Positions 1-5,355 of a stretch of 6,757 nucleotides of DNA are shown piece by piece; position 1 is the first letter of the stretch; every line of letters begins with the position of its first letter. Origin of the DNA: UBA2256 sp964453055 (GTDB lineage: Bacteria; Spirochaetota; Spirochaetia; Treponematales; Rectinemataceae); NCBI GenBank assembly GCA_964453055.1, contig CAYVOD010000090.1:1-6757 (forward strand), in the 5' to 3' direction. Under the pieces are notes generated by a model that was given only the letters and a program-made list of their open reading frames with translations, was not told the DNA's origin and ran no database searches. Position numbers and translations under genes: made by a program.

Positions 1-88
1 GCTTGGGACAGAAGGCGACGCATATGCCGCAGCCCTTGCAGTACTTCTCCCGAATCACGTGGAAATAGCCCTTCTTTTGTTCAGCCAT
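1..88 (-). CDS. 4Fe-4S ferredoxin-type protein, N-terminal fragment (gene runs off the left edge)
   Basis: Only the first 29 codons are in the window, from an ATG at 88-86. Residues 17-27 carry the cluster-binding pattern C-x2-C-x2-C-x3-C-P (CKGCGICVAFCP), the classic first half of a 4Fe-4S ferredoxin fold. It is preceded by a short basic leader (MAEQKKGYFHVIREKY). Such a short soluble leader before the first cluster motif is common in the small delta (ferredoxin) subunit of 2-oxoacid:ferredoxin oxidoreductases, which passes electrons from oxidative decarboxylation of pyruvate, 2-oxoglutarate or branched 2-oxoacids to ferredoxin. That assignment is inferred from the opening residues only; any small ferredoxin-like protein remains possible. 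The upstream GAGCAGG stretch is a mediocre Shine-Dalgarno site. A strong leftward promoter at 219-247 would give an mRNA leader of about 120 bases. The neighbouring divergent gene is a 2-oxoacid carboxyltransferase, which fits the metabolic theme. Confidence 0.8.
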   Translation of the reverse strand, partial: MAEQKKGYFHVIREKYCKGCGICVAFCPK

Positions 89-218
89 ATCCTGCTCTAT
101 GCCTTGGATTAGCCGCGCCCGAACCATAAGGAACGGACTATCCCGCCATGAAGCCCCGAAATACAAAAACAGCGGAGCGGTGTGGCTCGAGGATCCTGGA
201 AATGCGGCATGTTCTTGG

Positions 219-247
219 ATTTTAGCCTAAAAGGGCGGATTTGTCAA
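219..247 (-). promoter_or_regulatory. Sigma70-type promoter firing leftward toward the ferredoxin gene
   Basis: On the minus strand the sequence reads TTGACA (plus 242-247), a 17-base spacer, then TAAAAT (plus 219-224). These are a perfect -35 and a 5-of-6 -10 at optimal spacing, with a predicted start near 212. The first gene on this strand is the ferredoxin-like ORF at 88, so the leader would be about 124 bases. A palindrome TTTTAG-C-CTAAAA at 220-232 overlaps the -10 box and is a candidate operator. No experimental support is available here. Confidence 0.65.
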
Positions 248-271
248 AAGGAAAGGGGATTAGCCGCCTAC

Positions 272-300
272 TTTCCGAAGCACGACCATGACAGTATACT
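272..300 (+). promoter_or_regulatory. Probable promoter of the carboxyltransferase gene
   Basis: TATACT at 295-300 matches the sigma70 -10 consensus in 5 of 6 positions. With a 17-base spacer, the -35 position (272-277, TTTCCG) matches only 3 of 6, so the promoter is probably weak or activator-dependent. The predicted transcript start near 307 gives a leader of about 37 bases containing the Shine-Dalgarno site. It also means the in-frame extension back to the GTG at 182 would not be transcribed from this promoter. Confidence 0.4.
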
Positions 301-329
301 TGCTTCACGCGTCGACCAGAAAAATTTCC

Positions 330-334
330 GGAGG
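330..334 (+). promoter_or_regulatory. Ribosome binding site that fixes the carboxyltransferase start
   Basis: GGAGG lies nine bases before the ATG at 344, an ideal core and spacing. The open frame continues upstream to a GTG at 182, but those 54 codons have no such site and encode no recognisable sequence. The family's conserved N-terminal motif begins only a few residues after 344. The true start is therefore 344. Confidence 0.85.
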
Positions 335-343
335 AATTCCAGA

Positions 344-2140
344 ATGAAGCGCATATTGAAAATACGGGACCTTACCCTGCGGGACGGACAGCAGTCGCAG
401 TTCGCGACCAGGATGAGCCAGGCCCAGGTGGACAAGGTCCTCCCCTATTACAAGGAGGCGCATTTCTACGCCATGGAAGTCTGGGGAGGGGCAGTTCCCG
501 ATTCCGTGATGCGCTACCTCAACGAAAGCCCCTGGGATCGGCTGGAATCGATCAAGCGGGGCGTAGGCGAGTCCTCCAAGCTCACCGCTCTCTCCAGGGG
601 AAGGAACCTCTTCGGCTACAACCCCTACCCCGACTCTGTCATAGAAGGATTCTGCAAGAACGCGGTTTCCTCTGGCATCGACATCATGCGAATTTTCGAC
701 GCCCTCAACGATATCGAGAACATGAAGTCCTCCATCCGCTTCGTGAAAGAAGCCGGAGGCCTGGCCGATTGCGCCGTCTGCTACACCGTCGACCCGAAAT
801 TCTCCGCCGGCGAAAAGGTGAAGGCCTTCCTGTCAGGCAAGAAACTTCCTTCGGATATTTTCAACATCCGTTATTTCGTTGAAAAGGCCAAGGCCTTGGA
901 AGCCCTGGGCGCCGACATGATAACCATAAAGGACATGGCCGGGCTCATCGATCCCCACCGATCCGCCAGTCTGATCAAGGCGCTCAAGAGCGAAGTCGGC
1001 GTCCCCATCGACCTGCATACCCATTGCACTCCCGGCTACGGGGTGGCCAGCATTCTGGCCGCGATGGTGAACGGCGCGGACATCGTGGATACGGCCATCC
1101 TCTCCTTCTCCGGCGGTCCAGCGGCGCCGGGCTACGAAATCATAAGGATTTTCGCCGACAAGCTCGGCCTCGACACGGGGATCGACAACGCCGCCGTGGC
1201 GAAAATCGACAAAGCCCTCAGGAAAATCAGGGGCGAATTGGCTGCCTACGACCAGTACAAGCGCATGCCGCCCGTCGTGGACCTATCCAAGGACAGTCTG
1301 GATTCGGATTTGAATCACCTCTTCGACGATGCTCTGGAATACACCGTGGGCGGAAAGCTGGACAAGGCGCTGGAGCTTTGCAGGAAAATCGAAGCCGCCT
1401 ACAACTACCCCGAGCCGGACGCGATCGTGCAGAAGGCCCAGATTCCCGGCGGCATGTACACCAACATGATGGCCCAGCTGAAGGAAGCCAAGCTCGAGCA
1501 GCACCTCGAAGAAGTGCTCAAGGCTGTTCCCCTGGTCAGGCTCGACTCGGGCGTACCGCCCCTGGTCACTCCCACCAGCCAGATCGTCGGAGTCCAGGCG
1601 GTCAATTACGTCGTCTCCAAAACAAAGGGCGAAGATGGCTACGCCAATGTATCCAAGAATTTCGCCGAACTGGTGAAGGGCTCCTACGGCAAGACGCCCT
1701 GGCCGGTGGACCCTGATTTCCGCCTCAAGATCTGCGGTTCCAGGGAACAAATACCCTACGATACTTCCAATTATAAAAAGCAGCCCAACCCCAGCCTTCC
1801 CGAGGCCGGAGGAAGTCTTTTGGCGTTGGATGAAAAAGAAGCCTTGCTGCTGGAACTTTTTCCCTCGGTAGCCGAAAAATTCCTGCGCGGAAGGCGGATC
1901 GCCGATTGGAAACGCGATCATCCTGAAGAAACAGCGATTCCCGCCGCCCATGCCCCGACCCCAACCTCGGCGCCAGCCCCGTCCGCGGAGGAAAAATCTA
2001 AAACCTTCAGCCCGGCGATGCTCCAGAACTGCGAAATCCCGGCCTTTTCGAGCCACGCAGCCGAGCTGCCCGCGGATTACCAGGTGGACGACGGGCATGA
2101 CGAGGAATACTGGGACTACGCTGTGGAGAACGCCCAGTAG
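344..2140 (+). CDS. oadA: Biotin-dependent carboxyltransferase subunit (oxaloacetate decarboxylase alpha / pyruvate carboxylase subunit B / transcarboxylase 5S family), no biotin domain
   Basis: This 598-residue soluble enzyme subunit is predicted to move CO2 between carboxybiotin and pyruvate/oxaloacetate. Visible landmarks of the DRE-TIM-type barrel are the N-terminal LTLRDGQQS (D14 a metal ligand), FDALND (118-123), IKDMAG (K196, the lysine carbamylated in the family) and LHTH (H225 and H227, metal ligands). The C-terminal conserved part shows QIPGGMYTN (366-374) and VTPTSQIVG (408-416). After about residue 525 comes an Ala/Pro/Ser-rich stretch and then an acidic tail (roughly 575-598). 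There is no MKM-type biotin attachment motif, so the carrier must be another protein, as in the transcarboxylase 5S/1.3S arrangement. No sodium-pump or biotin carboxylase gene is in the window, so oxaloacetate decarboxylase, pyruvate carboxylase subunit and transcarboxylase cannot be told apart. Family is certain; the exact reaction and symbol are tentative. The gene is divergent from a ferredoxin gene, consistent with 2-oxoacid metabolism. Confidence 0.88.
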   Translation: MKRILKIRDLTLRDGQQSQFATRMSQAQVDKVLPYYKEAHFYAMEVWGGAVPDSVMRYLNESPWDRLESIKRGVGESSKLTALSRGRNLFGYNPYPDSVIEGFCKNAVSSGIDIMRIFDALNDIENMKSSIRFVKEAGGLADCAVCYTVDPKFSAGEKVKAFLSGKKLPSDIFNIRYFVEKAKALEALGADMITIKDMAGLIDPHRSASLIKALKSEVGVPIDLHTHCTPGYGVASILAAMVNGADIVDTAILSFSGGPAAPGYEIIRIFADKLGLDTGIDNAAVAKIDKALRKIRGELAAYDQYKRMPPVVDLSKDSLDSDLNHLFDDALEYTVGGKLDKALELCRKIEAAYNYPEPDAIVQKAQIPGGMYTNMMAQLKEAKLEQHLEEVLKAVPLVRLDSGVPPLVTPTSQIVGVQAVNYVVSKTKGEDGYANVSKNFAELVKGSYGKTPWPVDPDFRLKICGSREQIPYDTSNYKKQPNPSLPEAGGSLLALDEKEALLLELFPSVAEKFLRGRRIADWKRDHPEETAIPAAHAPTPTSAPAPSAEEKSKTFSPAMLQNCEIPAFSSHAAELPADYQVDDGHDEEYWDYAVENAQ

Positions 2141-2150
2141 GATTGCCCGG

Positions 2151-2208
2151 GGGCGCGTCCCGATAGCCCGTCCTTCTGGCGCGCCCTGTCGATATGCTCG
2201 ATCTATCG
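2151..2208. other. Structured spacer between convergent genes; possible terminator or pseudoknot
   Basis: GGGCGCG (2151-2157) is a perfect reverse complement of CGCGCCC (2180-2186), and CGATAG (2161-2166) of CTATCG (2203-2208). The two stems interleave, so they could form an H-type pseudoknot of 7 and 6 base pairs. The location between two converging stop codons (2140 and 2217) suggests a role in 3' end formation for both genes. There is no T-tract directly after the stem on either strand, so it is not a classic intrinsic terminator. Confidence 0.35.
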
Positions 2209-2211
2209 TCC

Positions 2212-2231
2212 TTTAGCTAGGTTTTAGCTAG
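2212..2231. repeat. Short direct repeat TTTAGCTAG, two copies 11 bases apart
   Basis: TTTAGCTAG occurs at 2212-2220 and again at 2223-2231, straddling the stop codon of the esterase gene. On the minus strand this appears as two TAGCTAAA units, the first encoding the last residues and the second beginning with the stop codon. It may be a small slippage duplication at the 3' end of the gene; no function is evident. Confidence 0.5.
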
Positions 2232-3188
2232 ATTCGCCCTGCCCTCGAGGCCGGTGACGATCGCGGCGATACGCTGGGCCGCCAGTTTCCCTTCCTTGAA
2301 CTCCAAAAGCATCCAGTCATGGATCATGTTTTCATATTCGTAGAACGAAAGGTCGGCGCCGGCGGCCAGACAGAACCCTCGAAAACGCCTGGCGTCAGCG
2401 ACGAGAATATCCTTTGTTCCTATGAAGAGGTGCATCGGAGGAAGCCCCCCCAGCTTCCCGTACAGCGGGCTTATCCAGGGCTTGCGGGGATTGGCGCCGG
2501 CAGCCCAAGCCCGGCCGGCTACTCTCAGCGCCTGGGCGTTGAGCGAGGGGTCCTCGGGGTCCACGGCCTCGATATTAGGATTGCTCATCGTGACATCGAG
2601 CCAGGGGGAGAGGAGCACTATCGCCGCGCTAGGTTTGAGCCCTTCGTCCCTGGCGGCCATGGCCAAGCCAAGGCTTAATCCCCCGCCCGCAGAGTCGCCC
2701 ATGAGAATCAAGGTTTTCGGCGCGAGCTGACGGCTCAATTTTTTGTAATAGGGCAGCAGAACCCTATATGCGTCGGCATAACTATGCTGGGGCGCCAGGG
2801 GATAGTCGGCCGCCAGCACCCTGCAGCCCGAGTTCTCGACGAGACTGGTCAGGAAGCGCCAGTGGGGTCTGGTGGCGTTATAAAGATACGAACCCCCATG
2901 AAGGAAAAGCACGGTCATGACAGGCTCGGTGTCCTTCGGCTCCAAGCGGTGGATCTTCATGGACTTGTAGGCTTCGCTTCGGATACTCACTCTCAATTTT
3001 AAGTATTCCGGCGGAGACGGGCTGACCAAGGCCTTAGAGTAGTCACGCTTATTGAACTCCAGCGCCGCGGGAACCGCGCTGGCTTTCACCCTGGCCGCCC
3101 AAAGAATTTTCTCGAAGATGATGCTCTGGAGAGAGGGGGCTTCGGTATAGCGGAACAACTTCATATGTACAGAGTACAGGTTTTCCAT
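2217..3188 (-). CDS. Alpha/beta-hydrolase, hormone-sensitive-lipase (family IV) esterase
   Basis: This 323-residue protein is predicted to be a carboxylic-ester hydrolase. It has the full set of family IV marks: HGGSY at 97-101 (oxyanion hole, the HGGG-type motif), ADYPLAP at 127-133, the nucleophile elbow GDSAGG at 164-169 with Ser166, and the acid Asp260 in GTKDILVADAR. His290 lies in MIHDW. The Ser-Asp-His triad is complete, so the enzyme should be active, on short-chain esters or acyl groups; the natural substrate cannot be read from sequence. No signal peptide is obvious and about 90 residues precede the core, usual for a cap-bearing member. I chose the ATG at 3188 because GGATAGGA precedes it; the ATG eight codons later has no such site. 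No clear promoter lies directly upstream, so it may depend on read-through from the tRNA transcript. It converges on the carboxyltransferase gene. Confidence 0.88.
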   Translation of the reverse strand: MENLYSVHMKLFRYTEAPSLQSIIFEKILWAARVKASAVPAALEFNKRDYSKALVSPSPPEYLKLRVSIRSEAYKSMKIHRLEPKDTEPVMTVLFLHGGSYLYNATRPHWRFLTSLVENSGCRVLAADYPLAPQHSYADAYRVLLPYYKKLSRQLAPKTLILMGDSAGGGLSLGLAMAARDEGLKPSAAIVLLSPWLDVTMSNPNIEAVDPEDPSLNAQALRVAGRAWAAGANPRKPWISPLYGKLGGLPPMHLFIGTKDILVADARRFRGFCLAAGADLSFYEYENMIHDWMLLEFKEGKLAAQRIAAIVTGLEGRANLAKT

Positions 3189-3275
3189 TTTCCTATCCAG
3201 GAGGGGGGCGCGAATAAGGTCTGTCCTGTCAACCGGAGGTCAGGGCGGCTATTTGCCAAAGATATGTCTGGAAAT

Positions 3276-3349
3276 AAAAAAACGGGTTCGCGTCGATTCG
3301 GAACATAGCCCAGCGAGATACTCGATCCCGCCTTCCCCGTTCCGAACCC
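3276..3349 (-). terminator. Candidate rho-independent terminator downstream of the tRNA (possible attenuator of the esterase)
   Basis: Read on the minus strand, GGGTTCG (3349-3343) can pair with CGAACCC (3290-3284), followed after one base by seven T residues (3282-3276). An overlapping segment TTCGGAAC (3346-3339) can instead pair with GTTCCGAA (3304-3297), a perfect 8-bp stem. A small CGAG/CTCG hairpin sits in the loop. The long loop makes this a less than textbook terminator. The two pairings share bases 3343-3346, so they compete. Confidence 0.4.
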
Positions 3350-3356
3350 TGCGTCC

Positions 3357-3392
3357 CGCTTTTGCTTCGGCATATACAATGCCTACAAAGCG
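3357..3392 (-). other. Hairpin in the tRNA 3' trailer
   Basis: One base beyond the tRNA 3' end the transcript can form a stem-loop. GGCAT (3369-3373) pairs with ATGCC (3379-3383) around a five-base loop. This is extended, past a small internal loop, by CGCTTT (3357-3362) with AAAGCG (3387-3392). No T-tract follows, so it is more likely a processing or stabilising hairpin than a terminator. Confidence 0.4.
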
Positions 3393-3393
3393 T

Positions 3394-3475
3394 TGCGGCG
3401 AAGAAGACTTGAACTTCCATGCCTCTCGGCACTAGCACCTCAAGCTAGCGTGTCTACCAATTCCACCATCGCCGC
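3394..3475 (-). tRNA. tRNA-Leu (anticodon GAG)
   Basis: The minus strand folds into a complete 82-base class II tRNA. The 7-bp acceptor stem is GCGGCGA with TCGCCGC, followed by discriminator A. The D arm has a GTG/CAC stem and the GG-containing loop. The anticodon arm is CTAGC-TTGAGGT-GCTAG, with anticodon GAG at 3441-3439. The long variable arm TGCCGAGAGGCAT is typical of leucine tRNA, and the T arm has the TTCAAGT loop. It reads CUC and CUU codons. CCA is not encoded (the bases after the discriminator are ACG), so a CCA-adding enzyme is needed. It has its own promoter seven bases upstream of the predicted leader. Confidence 0.97.
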
Positions 3476-3488
3476 ACTGATAGGCGGA

Positions 3489-3518
3489 TTTATAACCCTA
3501 AGCGCTGGGCTTTGTCAA
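3489..3518 (-). promoter_or_regulatory. Sigma70 promoter of the tRNA-Leu gene
   Basis: On the minus strand TTGACA (3518-3513) is followed by an 18-base spacer and TATAAA (3494-3489), six and five matches to consensus. The predicted transcript start at about 3482 is seven bases before the mature tRNA 5' end, the short leader typical of tRNA genes. No other gene starts here, so assignment to the tRNA is secure. Confidence 0.8.
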
Positions 3519-3563
3519 GGCATGCCATATTTGGGGAGAGCGCGAGAGGCGCGATATTCCGTT

Positions 3564-5318
3564 TCAAACCTTAGCCAGCAGAGCCTCGGCCCGCTTGAGA
3601 GCCTTGTCCAGATCGGGGCAAATGTTTTCCGAGCCCAGTTCCTCCGCCAGCCCGTACTTTGCTATGGCCTGGGCAGGCTGTTCCCTCACCCCGCTCAAGA
3701 TCAAGGCGGTCCCGTGGTGCCTGCAGCGCTTGACGAAGGACCTGAGGGCGTTGAGACCCGTGGCGTCGATGGCTGGCACGTGGCGCATTCGGAGAATGAA
3801 AACTTTCGGCGATTTTTCCAGCCCTCCCAGAACGTCCTGAAGCATGTCGGCCACCCCGAAGAAGAAGGGTCCGTTGATTTCGTATACCTCGCAGCGCTCA
3901 GGGATAACGCGCAACGTTGTGGAGTCGGGATCCAGCTTGTCGCCCGGCGAGGGCGCCCCGGCCTTGCCGAGGTATTCTTCGGCGAGGCGCTTGCCCGCCC
4001 CCTGGGGTATGAGGGCGCTGGTGTCCCTTGCCCGCTTGACGAAAAGGAGAATAGCCAGAAGCACGCCCACCTGGACAGCCGCGGTGAGATCGACTACGAC
4101 GGTGAGGACGAAGGTGGCCGCCATGACGGCCAGGTCGCTCTTGGGCGCCTTGCGCATGGAAAAGAAGCGGGGCAGTTCGCTCATGTCCACCGCCACCACC
4201 ACGAGGACTCCAGCCAGGGTGGCCAGGGGTATGGCTTGCACGAGAGGCCCGAGAAAAAGGGTGAAGAGGAGAAGGACCAGGGAATGGATAAGGGCTGAGA
4301 CGGGGCTGGCCGCGCCGGACTTGATGTTCGTGGCTGTCCGGGCTATGGCTCCGGTGGCCGGTATGCCGCCGAAGAGGGCGCTGGCCAGGTTGCCCAGGCC
4401 CTGGGCGTTGAGCTCCGCAGATGAAGAATGTCGGGTTCCGGTCATGCCGTCGGCGACGACGGCGGACAGAAGGGATTCGATGGCCGCCAGCAGGGCGATG
4501 GTGAGGCCGGAGGAGAAAACCTGGCGAAGCTCGCCGAAGCTGAACGACGGCAGCCTGGGCGCGGGAAATCCCTTGGGCAGGGCTCCGAACTTGGAGCCCA
4601 CCGTCTCGAGGGGAAGCTTGAAAATGAAAGAGGCCAAAGTGACTATGGCTACGGCGCTAACCGCGGCGGGCAGCTTGGGAAAGAGCTTTCTGACCAAGAT
4701 AATGACAGCTATAGTGGAAAGCCCCGCGCCGAGGGCGTAAAGGTTCGTGCTGGAGAGGTGTTCGACGTATTGGGCGATCTTTTCGAAAAACTCTGGCGAC
4801 GGCGTGGGGATGCTCATGCCGAAAAGGTCCTTGAGCTGTCCCACGAAAATGGTGACGCCTATGCCTGTGGTAAAACCTATGGTTACGGGATAGGGGATGA
4901 ACTTGATGATGCTGCCCAGGCCGGAAACGGCCATGAATACCAAAAGCAGGCCGGCTATGAGGGTGGCCAGCTGGAGGCCGGCCATGCCGTGCATGGCGAT
5001 GATATCGGCGATGATCACCACGAAGGCGCCGGTAGGTCCGGAGACCTGGTGAAAGCTGCCGCCGAAGACGGCGATGACGAAGCCGGCGATGATCGCCGTG
5101 TACAGGCCTTGGGCTGGACTCGCACCGGCCCCGATGGCGAAGGCCATGGCTAAGGGCAGGGCGACGACGCCCACGGTTATGCCTGCGGCGAGGTCCTTGC
5201 GGAAGTCTTTTTTTCCGTAGCCCTCTGAGAATGTCCTGAAAAGCGCCGGGGTCAGCTGGACGAAAAGCGTCTTGATCGCCGAAGCCGGAGTGTGTGCGGT
5301 TCGCTGTGCCTGTCGCAT
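3564..5318 (-). CDS. SulP (SLC26) family anion transporter with C-terminal STAS domain
   Basis: This is an inner-membrane permease of 584 residues from the ATG at 5318. The transporter core begins near residue 38 (KDLAAGITVGVVALPLAMA), followed by GGSFHQVSGPTGAF (about 86-99) and KFIPYPVTIGFTTG (about 139-152). The signature block holds IESLLSA (about 280-286), N-A-QG-GN and GGIPATGAIART (about 317-328). Many hydrophobic segments up to about 428 fit the family's membrane fold. A soluble linker then leads to a STAS domain (about 466-584) with the DATGLNAL motif near 518-525. SulP proteins carry sulfate, bicarbonate or other anions, often with sodium or proton; the substrate cannot be decided here. 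Bicarbonate would suit the nearby carboxyltransferase, but that is a guess. A GTG two codons upstream (5324) is the other start. Neither has a Shine-Dalgarno site, and the promoter at 5326-5355 would start transcription almost at the ATG. Confidence 0.93.
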   Translation of the reverse strand: MRQAQRTAHTPASAIKTLFVQLTPALFRTFSEGYGKKDFRKDLAAGITVGVVALPLAMAFAIGAGASPAQGLYTAIIAGFVIAVFGGSFHQVSGPTGAFVVIIADIIAMHGMAGLQLATLIAGLLLVFMAVSGLGSIIKFIPYPVTIGFTTGIGVTIFVGQLKDLFGMSIPTPSPEFFEKIAQYVEHLSSTNLYALGAGLSTIAVIILVRKLFPKLPAAVSAVAIVTLASFIFKLPLETVGSKFGALPKGFPAPRLPSFSFGELRQVFSSGLTIALLAAIESLLSAVVADGMTGTRHSSSAELNAQGLGNLASALFGGIPATGAIARTATNIKSGAASPVSALIHSLVLLLFTLFLGPLVQAIPLATLAGVLVVVAVDMSELPRFFSMRKAPKSDLAVMAATFVLTVVVDLTAAVQVGVLLAILLFVKRARDTSALIPQGAGKRLAEEYLGKAGAPSPGDKLDPDSTTLRVIPERCEVYEINGPFFFGVADMLQDVLGGLEKSPKVFILRMRHVPAIDATGLNALRSFVKRCRHHGTALILSGVREQPAQAIAKYGLAEELGSENICPDLDKALKRAEALLAKV

Positions 5319-5325
5319 GGGCACC

Positions 5326-5355
5326 AGTATACGGCGGATTTCGCGTCTAGTTCAA
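5326..5355 (-). promoter_or_regulatory. Promoter of the SulP gene, overlapping the ymdB stop codon
   Basis: On the minus strand TTGAAC (5355-5350) is followed by an 18-base spacer and TATACT (5331-5326), four and five matches to the sigma70 consensus. The -35 box overlaps the ymdB stop codon (5354-5352). Normal spacing puts the transcript start at about 5319, one base before the ATG at 5318, implying a leaderless mRNA. The same GTATACT core appears in the putative promoter at 295-300. Confidence 0.5.

Noticed and set aside
109..210. 33-codon minus-strand ORF in the ferredoxin leader as a gene
   Set aside because: Too short to judge, no ribosome site, no recognisable sequence; kept only as a possible upstream ORF in the findings.
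182..343. N-terminal extension of the carboxyltransferase frame from a GTG at 182
   Set aside because: It has no Shine-Dalgarno site, no family similarity, and lies upstream of the likely transcript start. The strong GGAGG at 330 points to 344.
1283..2098. 271-codon minus-strand open frame opposite the carboxyltransferase
   Set aside because: Low-complexity Gly/Arg-rich product antisense to an unmistakable conserved gene; a by-product of GC-rich codon use.
3227..3232. TTGACA on the minus strand upstream of the esterase, as a -35 box
   Set aside because: At 16-18 bases downstream the sequence is a C-run, not a -10 box; the nearest TTATTC is only 10 bases away.
3235..3435. Small plus-strand ORF (TTG at 3253) behind a GGAGGT at 3235-3240
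   Set aside because: Spacing of 12 bases is long, the frame runs antisense into the tRNA, and the product has no recognisable features.
3540..3552. GCGC-GAGAG-GCGC inverted repeat after the SulP stop as a terminator
   Set aside because: Only four base pairs and no T-tract on the minus strand.
3393..5153. Three long plus-strand open frames opposite the SulP gene (3393-4298, 3844-4740, 4428-5153)
   Set aside because: All are antisense to conserved SulP sequence and their products are Arg/Gly/Asp-rich without motifs. The first also runs through the tRNA gene on the opposite strand.
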